A DNA stretch of 64,000 nt from Vulcanimicrobiota bacterium (lineage in GTDB: Bacteria; Vulcanimicrobiota; Vulcanimicrobiia; Vulcanimicrobiales; Vulcanimicrobiaceae): NCBI GenBank assembly GCA_027459645.1, contig DAIDHQ010000006.1, positions 62,001 through 126,000 on the forward strand. The letters are read 5' to 3'. Positions 44,237-51,903 of this stretch are shown piece after piece. The translations under genes were made by a program, and so were the position numbers. Each line of letters begins with the position of its first letter. The first letter of the stretch is position 1. The notes under the pieces were generated by a model. The model was given only the letters and a program-made list of their open reading frames with translations, was not told the origin of the DNA and made no database searches.

Positions 44237-44914
44237 ATGCGCGTGCTAGTCGTTGAAGATGACTCGCAGCTTCGCGACGTTCTGTGCCGGACGCTCAACG
44301 AGCACGGCTTCAGCGTGGAAGCAGCGGCCGACGGCGAGATCGGTGAACGGCTCGCATCCGAAGGCGGATTCGATGCAATCGTTTTGGACTGGATGCTGCC
44401 CGTGCTGAGCGGTTATGATATTTGCCGTCGTCTGCGCGATGCCGGCGATGCGACGCCGGTGTTAATGCTTACCGCACGTGACGAGATCGAAGATCGCATC
44501 AGCGGGCTCGACGTGGGCGCGGACGACTACCTCGTGAAGCCTTTTGATGCCGGCGAGCTGCGCGCGCGCCTTCGAGCAATCGTTCGGCGCTCCGGTCGCC
44601 AGCAGAGTGCCTCATACGCTGTGGGATCGTTGCGGCTTGACGTTCCTTCGCGGCGAGCCAGCATGAACGGCGAACGGCTCGATCTATCACGGCGGGAATT
44701 CGATCTGCTTGAGCTATTTATGCGTAACGTCAACGTTGCGATGACGCGAGAATCCATCGAGGAACATGTCTGGGGAACGACGTTCGAGCGGACCTCCAAC
44801 GTCGTGGATGTCTTCGTTGGTCGCCTTCGTAAGCGACTCGGAGTTGCCGGAGAGTTTATTGAAGCAGTACGCGGCATCGGCTACCGGTTCTCTGGCGACA
44901 AATCGACGCGATGA
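44237..44914 (+). CDS. OmpR/PhoB-family response regulator
   Basis: A 225-residue regulator. Receiver domain 1-120 with acidic pocket EDD (7-9), phosphoacceptor D51 in AIVLDWMLPVLSGYD, T in MLTARDEIEDR and K in DDYLVKPFDAGEL. C-terminal winged helix (about 130-223): LSRREFDLLELFMRNVNVAM, SNVVDVFVGRLRKRLGVAGE, RGIGYRFSGD. Partner of the kinase 127 bp upstream. Probable target is the divergent chromate/cupredoxin operon, an inference from position. Confidence 0.92.
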   Translation: MRVLVVEDDSQLRDVLCRTLNEHGFSVEAAADGEIGERLASEGGFDAIVLDWMLPVLSGYDICRRLRDAGDATPVLMLTARDEIEDRISGLDVGADDYLVKPFDAGELRARLRAIVRRSGRQQSASYAVGSLRLDVPSRRASMNGERLDLSRREFDLLELFMRNVNVAMTRESIEEHVWGTTFERTSNVVDVFVGRLRKRLGVAGEFIEAVRGIGYRFSGDKSTR

Positions 44915-44926
44915 AGGCGTGACCTA

Positions 44927-45256
44927 ATGACGATTTGGCGTCTTGCAATAGCAGGTGGCGTAAGCGGTTACATCGCATTCGCGATTGCATACTTGGCTGG
45001 CTGGCGCGCACATCGTTCCGCCGTCGCAGGTATCGGCACGTTTATAGCAGTGTGTTCGTGGCGGCTCATTGGAAACGTCTTACACATCAATGGCGACTTC
45101 GTTCCGTTGGTGAGCCCGGCGGATATCGGTAGCGTGGCTGCAGGAGCATCGGGAGCGATACTCGTGCGAGTTCGTCATACCGACGTTCCTAACTGGCTGC
45201 TTGTGATCGTCTGCTCGGCGTTGAGTTCGTTCTTCGCAAACATCGTGGTCCTTTGA
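44927..45256 (+). CDS. small integral membrane protein
   Basis: A 109-residue protein with about three membrane helices ([60 protein letters not shown]). Starts 12 bp after the response regulator stop, so it is in the same transcript. No family recognised. Confidence 0.55.
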   Translation: MTIWRLAIAGGVSGYIAFAIAYLAGWRAHRSAVAGIGTFIAVCSWRLIGNVLHINGDFVPLVSPADIGSVAAGASGAILVRVRHTDVPNWLLVIVCSALSSFFANIVVL

Positions 45257-45275
45257 CGAGATTGAAGTGCAATCT

Positions 45276-46730
45276 ATGAATGTTGTCGCGGTGCTCATCG
45301 CCGTCGTCGTTATTTTGGAAGCGGCGCACCGCGGAGCTCGGCGATTCCGCCGAATGACGGGGCCTCACGCAACCGAATCACCGTTATCGAGCTGGCGTCG
45401 CTATGTACCACTGATCACCGTGCTCGCCTTGGCATGTGTCGCTACGGCGGCTGCTGCACCGATAAACCTTCGGCAAGGAGCGCGCGTGGAGTACGCGCAT
45501 GCGGTGCAAACGCATATCCGGCACGTCGTCATCATCATTCAGGAAAACCGCAGTTTCGACAATCTCTTCCACGATTTCCCCGGTGCCGACACGGTTGATT
45601 ACGGCCGTTCGCGCGCGGGCCTGGTTCGACTGCACCCGGTGGATCTGGACTACGCAGCCGACGTGGATCACCAGCACCGGGCGTTTTCGACCGAATACGA
45701 CGACGGCCGAATGGACGGCTGGGATCGCGCTGCCACGCTGCCGCGCCAAGATCCGGACTTCCCGTACGCGTATGTGCCGCACGCAGAGATCGAGCCCTAT
45801 TGGGATATGGCGGAGCAGTACACCTTGGCCGATCGCATGTTCCAATCCAATACCGGTCCATCGTTTCCGGCGCATTTGTATCTGGTCGCCGGCCAGGGCG
45901 CGAGAGTCGCGAGCAATCCAAATCGCCTTGAGACGACCCGTTTCGCATGGGGCTGCGACTCGCCGCTTACCGCCCGCGTCGACCTCATCGCGGCGGACGG
46001 AGCGGAGGTTCCGGGGCCATATCCGTGTTTCGATTTTCCGACACTTGCCGATACGGCCGTCAACGCCGGCGTGACCTGGAGTTACTACGCTCCGGGCCTC
46101 GATCATTTGGGCAACATTTGGTCGGCATTTGATGCGATTCGACATATCCGCTATTCACCATACTGGGAAAACGTTATTTCACCGGAGACCCGCGTGCTCG
46201 AAGACGCCGCGCGAGCCGATTTGCCGAACATCACCTGGGTGGTTCCGAGCGCGCAAAATTCGGATCATCCGTTTCCGGCGGGGAAAAGCACGCGCGACAT
46301 CAGCGTAACGGGCCAATACGGTCCGGACTGGGTCGCGTCGGTTGTCAATGCCATCGGGCGCAGCCCAACGTGGAATAGCAGCGTGATTTTCGTCGTCTGG
46401 GACGATTGGGGCGGGTGGTACGACCACGTCAAACCACCGCAGTTGGATAGGATGGGCTTGGGCTTCCGCGTGCCGCTCATCGTGATCTCACCGTGGGCGA
46501 AGCGGCACTATATTTCCCATGTGCAGCACGAATTCGGCAGCCTGCTTCGGTTCAGCGAACTCGCCTTCGATTTGCCCTCGCTTGACACGACGGACCGGCG
46601 CTCCGATGGGCTGCGGGATTGCTTCGACTTCTCGCAGCACCCTCGCGCGTTCAGTCCGATCCCCACGTTGCGGCGGCCTTCGTTTTTTGAATCCACACGA
46701 ACGGATCTCAGTCCGGATAGCGATTACTAA
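45276..46730 (+). CDS. secreted phosphoesterase (phospholipase C/acid phosphatase family)
   Basis: A protein of about 484 residues (ATG 45276 preferred to 45267), with an N-terminal membrane/signal segment and a second hydrophobic stretch near residue 40. The PF04185 phosphoesterase hallmark [20 protein letters not shown] is present, as are [37 protein letters not shown], and [20 protein letters not shown] with the catalytic Asp/His cluster. It cleaves phosphoester bonds outside the cytoplasm; whether a lipid, nucleotide or sugar phosphate is unknown. Last gene of the two-component cluster. Confidence 0.85.
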   Translation: MNVVAVLIAVVVILEAAHRGARRFRRMTGPHATESPLSSWRRYVPLITVLALACVATAAAAPINLRQGARVEYAHAVQTHIRHVVIIIQENRSFDNLFHDFPGADTVDYGRSRAGLVRLHPVDLDYAADVDHQHRAFSTEYDDGRMDGWDRAATLPRQDPDFPYAYVPHAEIEPYWDMAEQYTLADRMFQSNTGPSFPAHLYLVAGQGARVASNPNRLETTRFAWGCDSPLTARVDLIAADGAEVPGPYPCFDFPTLADTAVNAGVTWSYYAPGLDHLGNIWSAFDAIRHIRYSPYWENVISPETRVLEDAARADLPNITWVVPSAQNSDHPFPAGKSTRDISVTGQYGPDWVASVVNAIGRSPTWNSSVIFVVWDDWGGWYDHVKPPQLDRMGLGFRVPLIVISPWAKRHYISHVQHEFGSLLRFSELAFDLPSLDTTDRRSDGLRDCFDFSQHPRAFSPIPTLRRPSFFESTRTDLSPDSDY

Positions 46731-47063
46731 CGGCCGGCAGGTCGGGAGCAAACAGAAGCGACGGCCGGGCAATCTGTTCGGTATACGTTACAATGCCAGA
46801 TAGTCGCTGCTTGATTTGGCGGGACGCACATGAAAGTACCGGCTTGTCGTCGATATAGATTCATGACCAAGCGTGCCGTGCGAGGGCCGCAAGAAGTGGG
46901 GCGAAACCGGCAAGTCTTTGACGTCAGCGAGCCGAGCTGCGCGCTTGCCCGCTTCGTGCCTTGCACGCGCTCATCGCGGACACGCGGTCGCTGGCTTGCC
47001 GCCTTTCCTGATATACGCCGGAAACCTCGCCTACGGCGGGGCTCCTACGTTTTCACCGGCCAT
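46731..47063. other. intergenic region, no gene supported
   Basis: Open frames here have no family resemblance and cross the excisionase gene in another frame. The only notable structure is a GC hairpin at about 47012-47040, similar on the minus strand to that at 37101-37124 (both contain AGCCCC-R-CCGT...GGCGAGG-Y-TTCCG). Confidence 0.4.
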
Positions 47064-47092
47064 TTGACGATGGCAGAACTCTGCGCGATAAT
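47064..47092 (+). promoter_or_regulatory. promoter of the element B excisionase-integrase genes
   Basis: TTGACG (47064-47069), 17-bp spacer, GATAAT (47087-47092). A transcript from here would cross the hairpin at 47140-47169 before reaching the excisionase ATG at 47191. Confidence 0.6.
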
Positions 47093-47139
47093 CTTGGTGC
47101 AAGATAACACGCAACTTTCACCCGCATATTATTGCGTGC

Positions 47140-47169
47140 AAAACCTCGGGCAAGAATGCTCGGGGTTTT
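47140..47169 (+). terminator. leader hairpin/attenuator upstream of element B excisionase
   Basis: AAAACC-T-CGGGCA / AGAA loop / TGCTCG-G-GGTTTT forms a 13-bp stem with G-T pairs, then CTCGTTTT. It lies between the promoter and the excisionase start, at the same place as the hairpin in element C. Confidence 0.6.
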
Positions 47170-47190
47170 CTCGTTTTACAGGTCTGCACA

Positions 47191-47412
47191 ATGGCGAAGG
47201 CATTACAACCGCTCGAAGATCTCGGCGACATTCTGACGCCGACCGACGTTCAACGCGTCTTGGGAATTGGACGCAACGCGACGTACGAATTGCTCGCTTC
47301 CGGCAAGCTGCCGTCGATCCGCGTGACTCCCCGCCGCATCATCGTGACGAGGCAGGCGCTCGAAGCATTCCTGGGTCTCGCGGCGAATACGTCGATTGCC
47401 GGGACCCCGTAG
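47191..47412 (+). CDS. excisionase-family HTH protein (element B)
   Basis: A 73-residue excisionase/MerR-type winged helix: ILTPTDVQRVLGIGRNATYE, LLASGKLPSIRVTPRRIIVT, RQALEAFLGL. Closely similar to the element C excisionase at 58725-58940. It probably bends the att DNA and directs integrase toward excision. The integrase start follows 11 bp later. Confidence 0.85.
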   Translation: MAKALQPLEDLGDILTPTDVQRVLGIGRNATYELLASGKLPSIRVTPRRIIVTRQALEAFLGLAANTSIAGTP

Positions 47413-47423
47413 GAGATACGTCC

Positions 47424-48583
47424 TTGGGGTACCTCAGGAAAATCGGAGACAAGAAGTTCCGCATCGTGTACGACGTCATATCGATCGACGGCAAACGCCG
47501 GCAAAAGACCGAGACCCTGTTCGGGGTAACGAAGAAGCCAGCTTTGCGCTTCTCGCGAAGCGCAAAGCTGGCGTCTTGGCCGGTGAGTGCACGCCGAACG
47601 CCGACATGACGATGAACGATCTGTTCGATCGCTTCATACAGTCCAAAGAGAATCGCTTAGCCGCGACAACACTGCAGCGTTACGAAGGTCTGCTGCGGCT
47701 GTACCTGCGGCCGGCGTTTGGCAAAAGGAAAGTCGCGAGCGTCAAAGCCGTCGACATTCTCGCAGCCTATGCTCAGTGGTCGAAGCGATCGGTCAGCCCG
47801 CGCACGGTTCGACACGCGGCTGAACTTCTGCGAAACGTGCTCCGGCGAGCCGTGAAATGGGAAATCATTCTTCGCAGCCCAGGGGCATCACTCGATGCCG
47901 ATGATCTGCCGAAGGTGCTCAAGCCCGAGTCGACGGTTCTCACGGAGCTCGAAGTCCACCAACTACTACGTGAAGCTCGAAACCCGACGCATCGGTGTAC
48001 GGCGCGTCACTATCTCACGGCATCCAGCACGTTCTATCCCGCAGTAGCGTTCGCGTTGTACACGGGAGCACGCTTGGGCGAAATCATGGCTATGCGCTGG
48101 CTAGACATCGACTTCCCCCAGCGCGTCGTCACGATCAGCCGATCGCTGAGCGATACGAAGCGGGCTGGAACGATCTACAAACGACCCAAGAACGACAGAG
48201 TGCGGACGGTGTGCGTCGCAGCGCCGCTGCTCGCGATTCTGCAAAGCCACAAGGCGGTGCAAGCCGCCGAGAAGATCGCCATGGGTCCGGCTTATCACGA
48301 CGAGGATCTGATCTTCGCCAAACTGGACGGCACGGCGATCCCGCCGTGGCTGTTCAGCTCGGCCTTCCGGAACTTCATGAAGCGTTCGGGAGTCCGCCGG
48401 GTTCGCTTCCACGATCTCCGCGATACCCACGCCTCACTGCTTGCCAAAGCGGGTGTGCCGATCGAGGTGATCTCAAAGCGGCTCGGTCACAGCGACATCA
48501 GCATCACCTACGATCGGTATATCACGGTCTACCGTGACCGTGATGCCGAGGCAGCGGAGGCGTTCGCCAAGATCGTGGCTTAA
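47424..48583 (+). pseudogene. tyrosine integrase of element B, frameshifted
   Basis: TTG 47424 with AGGAG 8 nt upstream begins GYLRKIGDKKFRIVYDVISI and DGKRRQKTETLFGVTKK, the AP2-like arm-binding N-terminus. At 47538 the frame is lost; from about 47550 the rest is read in another frame: LLAKRKAGVLAGECTPNADM (core-binding start), YTGARLGEIMAMRWLDIDFP (Arg), RVRFHDLRDTHASLLAKAGV (His-x-x-Arg), RLGHSDISITYDRYITVYRD (His, Tyr). The catalytic domain is complete, but the arm-binding domain is separated by the frameshift, which sits in a perfect 36-bp palindrome. Probably inactive, unless frameshifting or an internal start yields protein. Confidence 0.82.
47538..47573. repeat. perfect palindrome at the integrase frameshift
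   Basis: Arms of 16 bp (GCCAGCTTTGCGCTTC and its exact complement) around a TCGC loop. The right arm encodes the conserved KRKAG stretch of the integrase; the left arm replaces what should encode a run like EAEAL. This is what a quasi-palindrome-templated mutation would leave behind. Confidence 0.8.
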
Positions 48584-48599
48584 ACGCATCCGCCGCAAT

Positions 48600-48618
48600 C
48601 CGTTAGACGGCCGTTAGA
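48600..48618 (+). repeat. right subterminal double repeat of element B
   Basis: CCGTTAGACGGCCGTTAGA, identical to 20658-20676 and in the same orientation, 17 bp after the integrase stop and 58 bp before att3. Confidence 0.75.
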
Positions 48619-48647
48619 TTTGGGACTCCAACGGCCGCGAAATGCAC

Positions 48648-48669
48648 GGAAAACCCTTACAGGATAAGG
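48648..48669 (-). terminator. short hairpin terminator beside att3
   Basis: On the minus strand CCTTA-TCCTG-TAAGG followed by GTTTTCC. It lies 7 bp past the att3 copy of the tRNA 3' end, in the tRNA's direction. The stem is short, so strength is uncertain. Confidence 0.5.
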
Positions 48670-48676
48670 ATATTTG

Positions 48677-48699
48677 TGGTAGCGCCAACGGGAATCGAA
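48677..48699. repeat. att3: internal copy of the tRNA-Glu 3' end
   Basis: A 23-bp match to the tRNA-Glu end (TGGTAGCGCCAACGGGAATC then GAA). It separates elements B and C. Confidence 0.85.
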
Positions 48700-48817
48700 T
48701 CTGAATCCGATGATCCCGACGAGTGACGCGAGGTGCTGAAAAGAGTTGTGGTGTCACCCTTTGGAACACTTGGCTGTCCCGACCGGCACCGGGCAAAACC
48801 GGCTCGTCTCACTGAGT

Positions 48818-48836
48818 CCGTGCCACAACGGTGCCA
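48818..48836 (+). repeat. left subterminal double repeat of element C
   Basis: CCGTGCCACAACGGTGCCA: two 8-mers 3 bp apart, the second with one mismatch. The partner is at 60090-60108. It lies 118 bp inside att3, matching the 113 bp seen in element B. Confidence 0.7.
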
Positions 48837-48892
48837 TAGCGGCGATTTAGAGACACAGACGAGCTCGGCCGGCGACGGCGCAGCCGAAAAAC

Positions 48893-49363
48893 TCACGGCA
48901 TCGGAAATTCCAAGCAGGATTCGCAGAGATACTCGCCGCTTGGCTTGAGCGTGTAACCGTCCTCACCAAGATTGATCCTCGACCGGCACGAAGCGCAGAG
49001 TGTTGGCTCAAAAGATGGCGGATTCTCGAGTTTCTCAAAGTTGTACGCGTTCGTACCGTACCATACATAAATTTCCGTTTCGAACGCTTTCCTGCACTCG
49101 TCGCATGTCTTCCATTCGCCGCGGTGCTCCTCGGCGTGATGATAGCCGCAAAGCGTGTAACGCCGATGGTTGCGGTCGCAACTGTTCCGGGCGTATGAGA
49201 ACATCTTGTAGTTCGCCGCATCATCGCAGACGAGTTTGCTACAGCAAAGCGTCTTGGTGAGATTGCGCGCTTTTCGGCATAGGCCACAGCGACTCGCCGT
49301 CGCGGCCTTGGGTTGTTTTCGGCGAGCCGGCTTTTGCCTGGTGCGTTGCTTTTTCGTCGCCAC
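48893..49363 (-). CDS. zinc-finger-like protein, unknown function
   Basis: A 156-residue protein with a very basic N-terminus (KKQRTRQKPARRKQPKA) and many Cys pairs: CGLCRKARNLTKTLCC, a C...C/H cluster around CDRNHRRYTLCGYHHAEEH, CDECRKAF, CASCRSRI and CESCLEF. These suggest three or four zinc sites, perhaps HNH- or rubredoxin-like folds. CxxC plus H-H could mark an HNH-type nuclease, but no clear catalytic motif is seen. First gene inside the left end of element C. Confidence 0.55.
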   Translation of the reverse strand: MATKKQRTRQKPARRKQPKAATASRCGLCRKARNLTKTLCCSKLVCDDAANYKMFSYARNSCDRNHRRYTLCGYHHAEEHRGEWKTCDECRKAFETEIYVWYGTNAYNFEKLENPPSFEPTLCASCRSRINLGEDGYTLKPSGEYLCESCLEFPMP

Positions 49364-49417
49364 GACGGGTTCTTTTGCAGGCTGCGGCCCTCTCTCCCTC
49401 GCTTGTCCGAGGCTACG

Positions 49418-50110
49418 CTAGTCCGCAACGTCCGTTGGTGTCGGATCGCTATTGCCAAGCACCTGTTCAGCCGCGGCCTCTGCAAGTCCATCTTCGCCCG
49501 CCGCCGGGTCGATCGGCCACGGCAAGGCCGATACCAGGTCCGCGACGAGCTTCAGAGTTCGGATCGCATCTGATGGGAGCCACACGTGTTGGAAATCGGG
49601 ATGAGTTGCCGAGTTTCTCAGGCGCCGTATGGCGTCCCACTGCTGGAAGTGCATGTCATCGACGAGTCCGTCTTCGTGAAGTCGCTTCAGTCGTTGAGCC
49701 ATCGACCGCGGATGCGGTACGATCGCACGCGCCCGAAAAAAACGATCTACTGCGAAATCGGCAACACGCAGGATCTGTTGACCGACGATCGTCGCCAATG
49801 GATAATAGAAAAAGCCGTAACCGAGGCCGCCCTTGGTGAATTCAAAAGCATTCACGATGTCGTTCGGAACGGCGTCAGATAGCGTGGCCAGCGCGACCGC
49901 ATCGATCCAATCGGCGCCATCCATCGGCGTTATCGAACCGTCGCGGTGGTCCAGTTTCACGAATGACGCGCTCACCGGGTCGGAATCGAGCCAATTCTGC
50001 CGCGTTACGTGCTTGAAGGGCTGCTTTCGCTCGTGCGATTCCATGCAGATCGTTTCGACGGCAATGCCATTCGCCACTCGCGTCGTCGCGAGAATGAGCG
50101 CGCGACCCAC
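49418..50110 (-). CDS. hypothetical protein, possibly DUF4145-like
   Basis: Up to 230 residues (ATG 50110; ATG 50044 is an alternative start). The C-terminal half has QQILRVADFAVDRFFRARAI, MAQRLKRLHEDGLVDDMHFQ, and WDAIRRLRNSATHP, a helical pattern with the R-N-x-x-x-H-P motif common in DUF4145 and related HEPN-like proteins. HEPN domains occur in defence RNases, which fits the neighbourhood, but the assignment is tentative. Confidence 0.5.
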   Translation of the reverse strand: MGRALILATTRVANGIAVETICMESHERKQPFKHVTRQNWLDSDPVSASFVKLDHRDGSITPMDGADWIDAVALATLSDAVPNDIVNAFEFTKGGLGYGFFYYPLATIVGQQILRVADFAVDRFFRARAIVPHPRSMAQRLKRLHEDGLVDDMHFQQWDAIRRLRNSATHPDFQHVWLPSDAIRTLKLVADLVSALPWPIDPAAGEDGLAEAAAEQVLGNSDPTPTDVAD

Positions 50111-50144
50111 ACTTTCTCGGTGTGGTACCTTGAAACTTTCTGGC

Positions 50145-50606
50145 TCAGATACGCCATTTGAGCTCTCTCATGAAATCCAATAGGTTGATGCAGCGGATGC
50201 CCTCGGCTCCGCAAACGTATGGAATTTTGGGACGGGCATCCGAACCACCAGTCTCTTGCGTGACGACCGCGAGCCCGCGTACTGAAGCGAGACCCATAAC
50301 CCAAGGGTCACCAGCGGACTTGTTCGTTCGCTCGTCAACCAGTTTCGGGTATCGAGCCATCAAGCGTGAAACACATGTCTGGACGTCGTCGTCGATCTCA
50401 TGAAACATTGTTGAGCGTTCCTTCGCCCACTTGTACAACTCGTCTGCCTTGGCTTCGAGTTCGCCCAGTACCTCACGCGAAGCAATCACGACGTTTCCAG
50501 CAATGCAATCATCGAATCGGTCCCAGAATGTTGGGACAACGTCCGGCGGATAGGCCCGAACCCAAGCGTGGATAAGTGCGCTTGTGTCAATACTGAAGGT
50601 CGGCAA
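50145..50606 (-). CDS. DUF4411 PIN-like toxin
   Basis: A 153-residue PIN-fold protein of the DUF4411 family: MPTFSIDTSALIHAWVRAYP with the first Asp, VVIASREVLGELEAKADELY with the conserved Glu, and KSAGDPWVMGLASVRGLAVV with the later Asp, then TQETGG. The acidic residues of a Mg-dependent RNase are present. It directly follows (no gap) the ImmA/IrrE regulator; this pairing is a known predicted type II toxin-antitoxin arrangement. Confidence 0.82.
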   Translation of the reverse strand: MPTFSIDTSALIHAWVRAYPPDVVPTFWDRFDDCIAGNVVIASREVLGELEAKADELYKWAKERSTMFHEIDDDVQTCVSRLMARYPKLVDERTNKSAGDPWVMGLASVRGLAVVTQETGGSDARPKIPYVCGAEGIRCINLLDFMRELKWRI

Positions 50607-51773
50607 TTAGCCCGTCCTCACGAGCCGGGCGATGTTGTCAAGATGCTTCACGCGCACGCCAAGGTATGTTGCGACATCATTCAGCGTTATTCGATCTTGC
50701 TCGTAGGTGTCGAGGACAAGCCCAACAAAAGGCCGACCCAAAAGGCCGACGGTTTCTCGGGGCATGTTGCGAGCAAAGCCTTTCTCGTCACCAGCAATTG
50801 CTTCTGCGCGAGCCATATGTTCTTCCATGAATCTCTGACGCGCCTTCCGATAAGCAGCATCTGTCGTTCGGCCGAGTATGAGCAGCCTGCGCAATACAAC
50901 CTCACGACTAACACCGAAATCGCTCGCAATAAGCCGAAGCGTATCGTCTTTCCAGATTGCGCCGGTATAGGCTCGCACATTTGCATTCCCGAGCAGTAGT
51001 GATCGCGGAACTAGCGCTGCGCCCGCGACGTGATTGCAGAACTGCTCGATACGTTGCACTTCGGGGGAGCGTGGCGCAGACTCGTCGATGTCACAGATTC
51101 CGCCGCGGTGGAGCGCAATGTGCGACAGTTCATGCAACAAGCTGAAAAGTCGCCCGGCCCACGCATCTTTGCGATTCACGGCCGCGACAGGAAGATGCTG
51201 CGTCGCAAGAGAGAACCCACGCATTTCACTTACTTCGACGCGGGCCATTTGAAAGACAAGGACGCCGCGATCTTCAGCGAGCTGTCGCCAACGATTGAAT
51301 GCGAGCCGTGGTTCCTCGTGTACAGGCTCCCCGGCGCCCAAAAAAGCGCGGAGGCTCTCGCCAGTCGATTCTGGATCGTCATCGATGGACGCGGTGAAGC
51401 GGAAAGAGGGCGGCTCTTCGCCCAGCTCTCGAAAGAGCTCCAACGCCACATCTCGATGATAGGCAGCGCTACGCAGATCAAGCCGAAGCTCGGGAGAGTA
51501 GATATCCGCCACTTCGCCCGGCAGTCGGCGGAAGTCACTCTGCACACGGAATGCCGTGGGCACCTCAGACAAGTAAAAGACGGCAAGGGGCCTCTTGTAG
51601 ACCTGTGCCAGCTTTCGCAGTTGTGGGATCGTCGGTTGATCCGCGCCTTGCTCCCAACTTGAAAGCTTCTCTTCGGAAACAGACGCCTTTTGTGCAGCGA
51701 CGGCTAAAGAGAGGCCCGCCTCGTCGCGCGCCCACCGGAGAATCTCGCAGTTAGTTCGAGCTTTTATCGTCAA
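50607..51773 (-). CDS. Xre-ImmA/IrrE metallopeptidase antitoxin/regulator
   Basis: A 388-residue two-domain protein. Residues about 8-60 are an Xre HTH (LRWARDEAGLSLAVAAQKAS, LSSWEQGADQPTIPQLRKLA). The C-terminal part is an ImmA/IrrE (COG2856) Zn-peptidase with RLFSLLHELSHIALHRGGIC (H-E-x-x-H) and IEQFCNHVAGAALVPRSLLL. It likely represses the operon and neutralises the adjacent PIN toxin, with the peptidase possibly controlling its own or another repressor's stability. Confidence 0.88.
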   Translation of the reverse strand: MTIKARTNCEILRWARDEAGLSLAVAAQKASVSEEKLSSWEQGADQPTIPQLRKLAQVYKRPLAVFYLSEVPTAFRVQSDFRRLPGEVADIYSPELRLDLRSAAYHRDVALELFRELGEEPPSFRFTASIDDDPESTGESLRAFLGAGEPVHEEPRLAFNRWRQLAEDRGVLVFQMARVEVSEMRGFSLATQHLPVAAVNRKDAWAGRLFSLLHELSHIALHRGGICDIDESAPRSPEVQRIEQFCNHVAGAALVPRSLLLGNANVRAYTGAIWKDDTLRLIASDFGVSREVVLRRLLILGRTTDAAYRKARQRFMEEHMARAEAIAGDEKGFARNMPRETVGLLGRPFVGLVLDTYEQDRITLNDVATYLGVRVKHLDNIARLVRTG

Positions 51774-51903
51774 TTAGAATTCCCAAGTGAGACAATACCG
51801 ACGACGGTCGTAAGTGGAAGGGTCCTCGCCTCCGTTGTCCCGCCGAACGCGCGCGTCCAACCCGCAAGCCCACCTTTTCGCGATATCTGATGCAATGTCG
51901 TTC

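Larger units (their letters stand above)
20517..48699. mobile_element. element B: metal-resistance island with conjugation relics
   Basis: Bounded by att2 and att3, with the repeat CCGTTAGA-CGG-CCGTTAGA inside both ends and an excisionase-integrase pair at the right end. Cargo runs from an Xre/PRTase/SLOG operon through relic trb/tra genes to a TonB receptor, chromate and copper-type genes and a two-component system. The integrase is frameshifted, so the element is probably locked in place unless helped in trans. Confidence 0.75.

Noticed and set aside
47530-47575. Programmed -1 frameshifting to make the element B integrase
   Set aside because: No recognisable slippery heptamer precedes the hairpin and the hairpin begins with almost no spacer. 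The exact palindrome is better explained as a mutation. Not fully excluded.
46830-47609. 259-codon plus-strand ORF ending inside the integrase
   Set aside because: Its last part is the true N-terminal frame of the integrase; everything before TTG 47424 is non-coding or the excisionase read in another frame.
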